Shown piece by piece: positions 6,981 to 9,249 of a stretch of 9,249 nucleotides of DNA. The notes beneath the pieces were generated by a model. That model saw only the letters and a program-made list of their open reading frames with translations. It had not been told where the DNA came from and ran no database searches. Positions within the stretch are counted from its first letter, which is position 1. The number at the start of each line of letters is the position of its first letter. The DNA is from Streptomyces speibonae (lineage in GTDB: Bacteria; Actinomycetota; Actinomycetes; Streptomycetales; Streptomycetaceae). Location of the stretch: the NCBI GenBank assembly GCA_000715605.1, contig KL568534.1, positions 125,326 through 134,574 of the forward strand, given 5' to 3'. Both the position numbers and the translations under genes were made by a program.

Positions 6981-7735
6981 GACGCACCCCCCGTCGCGCC
7001 GCCGGCGGGCGCGGAGCCCGGGGGCGTCCCGCCCTCCAGCTCACGGGCGTACTCGGCGGAGGTCACATAGCGGATGCCCATCCCGGGCAGCCGCTCGCGC
7101 AGCCGGTAGCGGTCCAGACCGAGCTCGCCCTCCCGGAACGCTGCACGGGCCTCCTCCTCGCGCAGGGACCGGGCGTGCGCGGCGCTGATGCCCCGCGCCA
7201 CGTCCTCACGCGGGACGCACAGCACACCGTCGTCATCGGCCACGATGGTGTCTCCCGGCCGGACCTGCCGGCCGCCGAGGGTGACGGGTACGTTCACGGC
7301 GCCCGCCGTGGCCTTCACCGTCCCCTGGGCGCTCACCGCGGCCGACCACACGGGGAAGCCCATCGTCCGCAGATCCGCGACGTCGCGGACGCCGGCGTCG
7401 ATCACCAGACCGCGTACCCCGCGGCGCTGGAGCGCGGTGGCGAAGAGCTCGCCGAACATGCCGTCGGTGCTCGGTGAGGTGGTGGTGACCACGAGGACGT
7501 CGCCCTCGCGGCACTGCTCCACGGCCACGTGGATCATCAGGTTGTCACCCGGCCAGCAGAGCACGGTCACGGCGTTGCCGGCCATGCGTGCTCCGGGCCA
7601 GGCGGGGCGCAGCCCCGGACCGAGATACCCGGTCCTGCCCAGGGCCTCGTGCACGGTCGCCACGCCGTACCGGCCGAGCTCGTCGGCCTGGCGGACATCG
7701 GCGCGCGGAGGGTCTGTGACGACGACGGTCCTCAT
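6977..7735 (-). CDS. galC: RraA-family 4-carboxy-4-hydroxy-2-oxoadipate (CHA) aldolase
   Basis: This 252-residue class II pyruvate aldolase belongs to the HMG/CHA aldolase branch of the RraA fold. It is expected to cleave CHA to pyruvate and oxaloacetate with a divalent metal. The signature is intact: GELFATALQRRGVRGLVIDA (residues 95-114) followed by Gly-Val-Arg117-Asp118, where the Arg-Asp pair holds substrate and metal. Loss of Arg-Asp would suggest the RNase E inhibitor RraA, which is not the case here. About 17 residues at the C-terminus (GGTPPGSAPAGGATGGA) form a low-complexity Gly/Ala/Pro tail that I do not recall in the Pseudomonas enzyme, which is slightly shorter. The ATG at 7735 overlaps the galB stop and has no good Shine-Dalgarno sequence close by, so coupling is likely. 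The call is strengthened by galB and galD on either side. Confidence 0.88.
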   Translation of the reverse strand: MRTVVVTDPPRADVRQADELGRYGVATVHEALGRTGYLGPGLRPAWPGARMAGNAVTVLCWPGDNLMIHVAVEQCREGDVLVVTTTSPSTDGMFGELFATALQRRGVRGLVIDAGVRDVADLRTMGFPVWSAAVSAQGTVKATAGAVNVPVTLGGRQVRPGDTIVADDDGVLCVPREDVARGISAAHARSLREEEARAAFREGELGLDRYRLRERLPGMGIRYVTSAEYARELEGGTPPGSAPAGGATGGAS

Positions 7736-8472
7736 AGCAGCACATCCGTCACCTGCGGGTACAACCGCATGTACGCCTCACCCATGGTGGCATGGGGCAG
7801 CCCGAGATTGGGTCCCGCGTTGCGCTTGAGCTGCACACCGCGCCGCCTGGCCAGGTCGGTGTAGTAGTCCCACATGTGCTGCTGCGCCGGCAGGCACTCC
7901 ATGGCCGCGCGCTTCTTGTCGAAGACCGCGGTGATGTCGAGCAGCACCTGGGGGACGAAGCCGCACTGCTCCGGCTGGTGCGGTTCGAAGAAGAAGACCG
8001 GGGGTGCGCCCAGCGGCTCCCCGGGCGCGTCGTAGCCGACCGCCTGGGCCAGCACCCTGGCCTGCAGCGCCATCCTGCTCGCGGCCGGATGGTCCCCGTT
8101 GTACGGGTCGGTCAGCGGGTGGGTGAGCACCACCGAGGGGTTCAGCTCCCGGTAGACGCCGACGAGCCGGTCCACCAGCTCGGCGCTCTCCTGCAGCGGG
8201 TAGTCGCCCGCGTCCAGGAACTCGATCTCGGCGCCGAGGGCCGCGGCGGCGTTCTCCGCCTCGGTGCGGCGTATCTCCTTGATCTCCTTCAGCGTCTTGC
8301 CCGCCCGCCATGCCTTGGCGGACTCACCCCGTTCGCCGAAGCTGAGGCACACCACCTTCGCCCGCTCGCCGCGCTCGGCCGCCAGGGCGATCGAGCCGCC
8401 CGCACGCCACACGAAGTCACCGGCATGGGCACTGATGACGAGCAGCGGCCCAGCATCTGGGACTGAACTCAT
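7732..8472 (-). CDS. galB: 4-oxalomesaconate hydratase, PIG-L/LmbE fold
   Basis: This 246-residue cytoplasmic zinc enzyme adds water to 4-oxalomesaconate to give CHA. It has the PIG-L (LmbE deacetylase) fold, but the usual AHPDDE motif reads AHAGDFVWRAGG (His16, Asp19), as in Pseudomonas putida GalB. Other shared stretches are CLSFGERGESAK with Glu47, the DPYNGDHP segment with His128 as distal metal ligand, FFEPHQPEQC (161-170) and LDIT. These residues set it apart from sugar or mycothiol deacetylases of the same fold. It is unrelated to the LigJ-type hydratase that serves the same step in sphingomonads. The ATG at 8472 was chosen because AAGGAG lies five bases before it; an ATG at 8496 in frame lacks such a site. 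It is the first gene of the set, facing the divergent control region, and overlaps galC by ATGA. Confidence 0.9.
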   Translation of the reverse strand: MSSVPDAGPLLVISAHAGDFVWRAGGSIALAAERGERAKVVCLSFGERGESAKAWRAGKTLKEIKEIRRTEAENAAAALGAEIEFLDAGDYPLQESAELVDRLVGVYRELNPSVVLTHPLTDPYNGDHPAASRMALQARVLAQAVGYDAPGEPLGAPPVFFFEPHQPEQCGFVPQVLLDITAVFDKKRAAMECLPAQQHMWDYYTDLARRRGVQLKRNAGPNLGLPHATMGEAYMRLYPQVTDVLL

Positions 8473-8477
8473 CGAAT

Positions 8478-8483
8478 CTCCTT
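8478..8483 (-). promoter_or_regulatory. Ribosome binding site of galB
   Basis: AAGGAG on the minus strand, five bases before the ATG at 8472. It decides between this start and the in-frame ATG at 8496, which has no comparable site. Confidence 0.7.
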
Positions 8484-8627
8484 GTCCACAACGCATCGGG
8501 GCCGGTGAGACCGTGGCCCGCGCCATGCGCACGTCGCCGTATCGGGACACAGGGACTTCATCCGGAATGCGCCGGTTCGGGCCGTTCCGTGGCCCTGCGT
8601 CTCCATGAGAGTGACGGCGCCCGCCAA

Positions 8628-8643
8628 AGATTGTCAACAATCT
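8628..8643. promoter_or_regulatory. Putative GntR operator O1 (galB side)
   Basis: AGATTGTCAACAATCT has 7-bp inverted arms around a central CA. The core GT-N2-AC fits the yGT-Nx-ACr pattern known for FadR/FCD-type GntR operators. On the minus strand it contains TTGACA (8637-8632), a possible -35 of the catabolic genes; no convincing -10 lies at the right spacing (CACTCT, 8613-8608, is weak). Confidence 0.65.
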
Positions 8644-8764
8644 CGGCGATGATTGTGTGAACTAATCTTGGGCGGGTGTGATCGCGGCGATGCTCGCGAC
8701 GGGCTCGCGGCGGCTGCTCGCCGGGCGTTCCGGGGGTGTCCGGCCGGCGGTGATTGTCTACGTG

Positions 8765-8776
8765 ATTGTTGACAAT
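8765..8776. promoter_or_regulatory. Putative GntR operator O2 (regulator side)
   Basis: ATTGTTGACAAT has 5-bp inverted arms around TG and is the exact reverse complement of the core of O1. It overlaps the proposed -35 of the regulator gene, so a bound repressor would block that promoter, consistent with autoregulation. Confidence 0.65.
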
Positions 8777-8798
8777 ATGGTCAGCCATTGGCTACGTT
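8769..8798 (+). promoter_or_regulatory. Probable promoter of the GntR gene
   Basis: A -35 TTGACA (8769-8774) and a -10 TACGTT (8793-8798) are separated by 18 bp. Transcription would start near 8804-8807, giving a leader of under 20 bases that still contains the ribosome binding site. The -35 is part of O2, so the hexamer is not independent evidence. Confidence 0.45.
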
Positions 8799-8808
8799 GA
8801 GGAAAAAG

Positions 8809-8815
8809 AAGGGAG
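8809..8815 (+). promoter_or_regulatory. Ribosome binding site of the GntR gene
   Basis: AAGGGAG lies seven bases before the ATG at 8823 and supports that start. Confidence 0.65.
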
Positions 8816-8822
8816 ACCCGAG

Positions 8823-9249
8823 ATGTCACGTGGGGTCACTGCGGCGCGCCGCGCGGCCGATGAGCTGCGCAAGGCGATCCTGTCCGGGGAGATGGTCCCC
8901 GGTCAGCGGCTGGTTGAGGTGGAACTCGCCGAAACCTACGGCGTCACCAGAGCCAGCCTCCGCCAGGCGCTGCTTGACCTGGCGGCGGAGGGCCTCGTCG
9001 AGCGGATCCCCAACCGCGGTGCCCGTGTGCGCGTGGTCCCCATCGAGGAGGCCATCGCCATCACCGAGTGCCGGATGGTCCTCGAAGGGCTGTGCGCCGC
9101 GAAGGCGGCCGAGCGGGCCACGGACGACGACATCGCCCGGCTGCGCGGGCTCGGTGACGAGATGCAGGCGGCGGTGGCGGCGGGTGAGCCGCTGAAGTAC
9201 TCGCAGCTCAACCAGGCGATGCACCGGCTCGTTCTGGAGATGTCCGGCC
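8823..9249 (+). CDS. GntR-family regulator, FadR/FCD subfamily (3' end beyond window)
   Basis: The first 142 residues of a DNA-binding repressor are present; the reading frame is open to the right edge. The N-terminal winged helix-turn-helix spans about residues 8-72, with ELAETYGVTRASLRQALLDL carrying the recognition helix and a wing near RIPNRGARVRVV. From about residue 75 an FCD effector domain begins (ITECRMVLEGLCAAKAAERAT). The first metal-binding positions of that domain appear as Asn130 and His134 in NQAMH, where Asp is common but Asn also occurs. FCD domains usually bind a carboxylic acid through a metal, which suits control by a pathway intermediate. The gene is divergent from galB and two matching operator-like sites lie between them, so it probably represses the catabolic genes and itself until an inducer acid binds. 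The inducer is unknown. Confidence 0.9.
   Translation, partial: MSRGVTAARRAADELRKAILSGEMVPGQRLVEVELAETYGVTRASLRQALLDLAAEGLVERIPNRGARVRVVPIEEAIAITECRMVLEGLCAAKAAERATDDDIARLRGLGDEMQAAVAAGEPLKYSQLNQAMHRLVLEMSG

Larger units (their letters stand above)
8473..8822. other. Divergent control region between galB and the GntR gene
   Basis: This 350-bp intergenic stretch drives both directions. Its left part (8473 to about 8627) would be the galB leader; it is GC-rich and shows only minor hairpin potential, for example GGGCC...GGCCC at 8579-8595. A cluster of AT-richer motifs at 8626-8670 and another at 8750-8800 contain the operators and likely promoters. The block between (about 8671-8749) is GC-rich with short GCTCGCG-type repeats and no feature I can name. 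A 76-codon minus-strand reading frame crosses it (8788-8558) but looks accidental. Confidence 0.75.

Noticed and set aside
4924..7044. A 706-codon reading of the dioxygenase frame extending across galD
   Set aside because: The upstream part is out-of-frame sequence of galD, with no domain; the ATG at 5871 gives the normal dioxygenase length and N-terminus.
7732..8472. Calling the PIG-L protein a mycothiol or GlcNAc deacetylase
   Set aside because: The AHPDDE motif is replaced by AHAGDF and the rest matches the GalB hydratase pattern, flanked by galC and galD.
8632..8637. TTGACA in O1 as firm proof of a galB promoter
   Set aside because: The hexamer is built into the operator sequence itself and no good -10 follows, so it is reported only as possible.
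8473..8640. N-terminal extension of GalB up to 8640
   Set aside because: The extension would begin within operator O1 and the ribosome site at 8478-8483 fits the ATG at 8472.
8558..8788. 76-codon minus-strand frame across the control region
   Set aside because: It runs through both operators, is Arg/Pro-rich without a recognisable motif, and has no good ribosome site.
1..9249. tRNA or rRNA genes, CRISPR arrays, insertion sequences, attachment sites
   Set aside because: None was seen: no clover-leaf candidates, no regularly spaced repeats, and no transposase or integrase fragments.

Overview
The window reads as chromosomal DNA of a high-GC actinomycete. Streptomyces or a relative is likely, judged from base composition, third-position GC bias and gene style; the sequence does not fix the genus. 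It holds a nine-gene, minus-strand set for uptake and meta-cleavage of an aromatic acid, plus a divergent GntR-type regulator gene cut by the right edge.

Layout, right to left in the direction of transcription. A 350-bp control region (8473-8822) lies between the regulator (8823 to the right edge, plus strand) and the catabolic genes. The catabolic genes are galB (4-oxalomesaconate hydratase, 8472-7732), galC (RraA-type CHA aldolase, 7735-6977), galD (PrpF-type oxalomesaconate tautomerase, 6980-5868), a catechol-2,3-dioxygenase-type extradiol dioxygenase (5871-4924), a class II aldolase-fold protein that is probably a decarboxylase (4891-4181), and an NAD(P)-dependent aldehyde dehydrogenase (4184-2667). 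A perfect 16-bp-stem hairpin follows. Then come a TauB/SsuB-type ABC ATPase (2533-1697) and two different SsuC-type permeases (1707-934 and 874-29). No substrate-binding protein gene is inside the window; it may lie just left of position 1 or elsewhere.

How the genes fit together (inference). GalD, GalB and GalC are the known lower route that takes 4-oxalomesaconate (OMA) to pyruvate and oxaloacetate. In described gallate and protocatechuate-4,5 pathways OMA comes from a LigAB/DesB-type dioxygenase, or from LigC plus the lactonase LigI. None of those is here. A VOC-fold extradiol dioxygenase and an ALDH sit among the gal genes instead. Carbon balance fits a route in which a C8 dihydroxyphthalate-like acid is decarboxylated by the class II aldolase-fold enzyme to protocatechuate. 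The VOC enzyme would cleave this to a semialdehyde and the ALDH would oxidise that directly to the enol form of OMA, bypassing the pyrone-dicarboxylate lactone. The substrate is not proven by the sequence.

Control is probably by the GntR protein. Two 12-bp sites that are exact reverse complements of each other (ATTGTCAACAAT and ATTGTTGACAAT) flank the divergent region, each containing a TTGACA hexamer. Most catabolic genes are joined by ATGA stop-start overlaps, which points to translational coupling.
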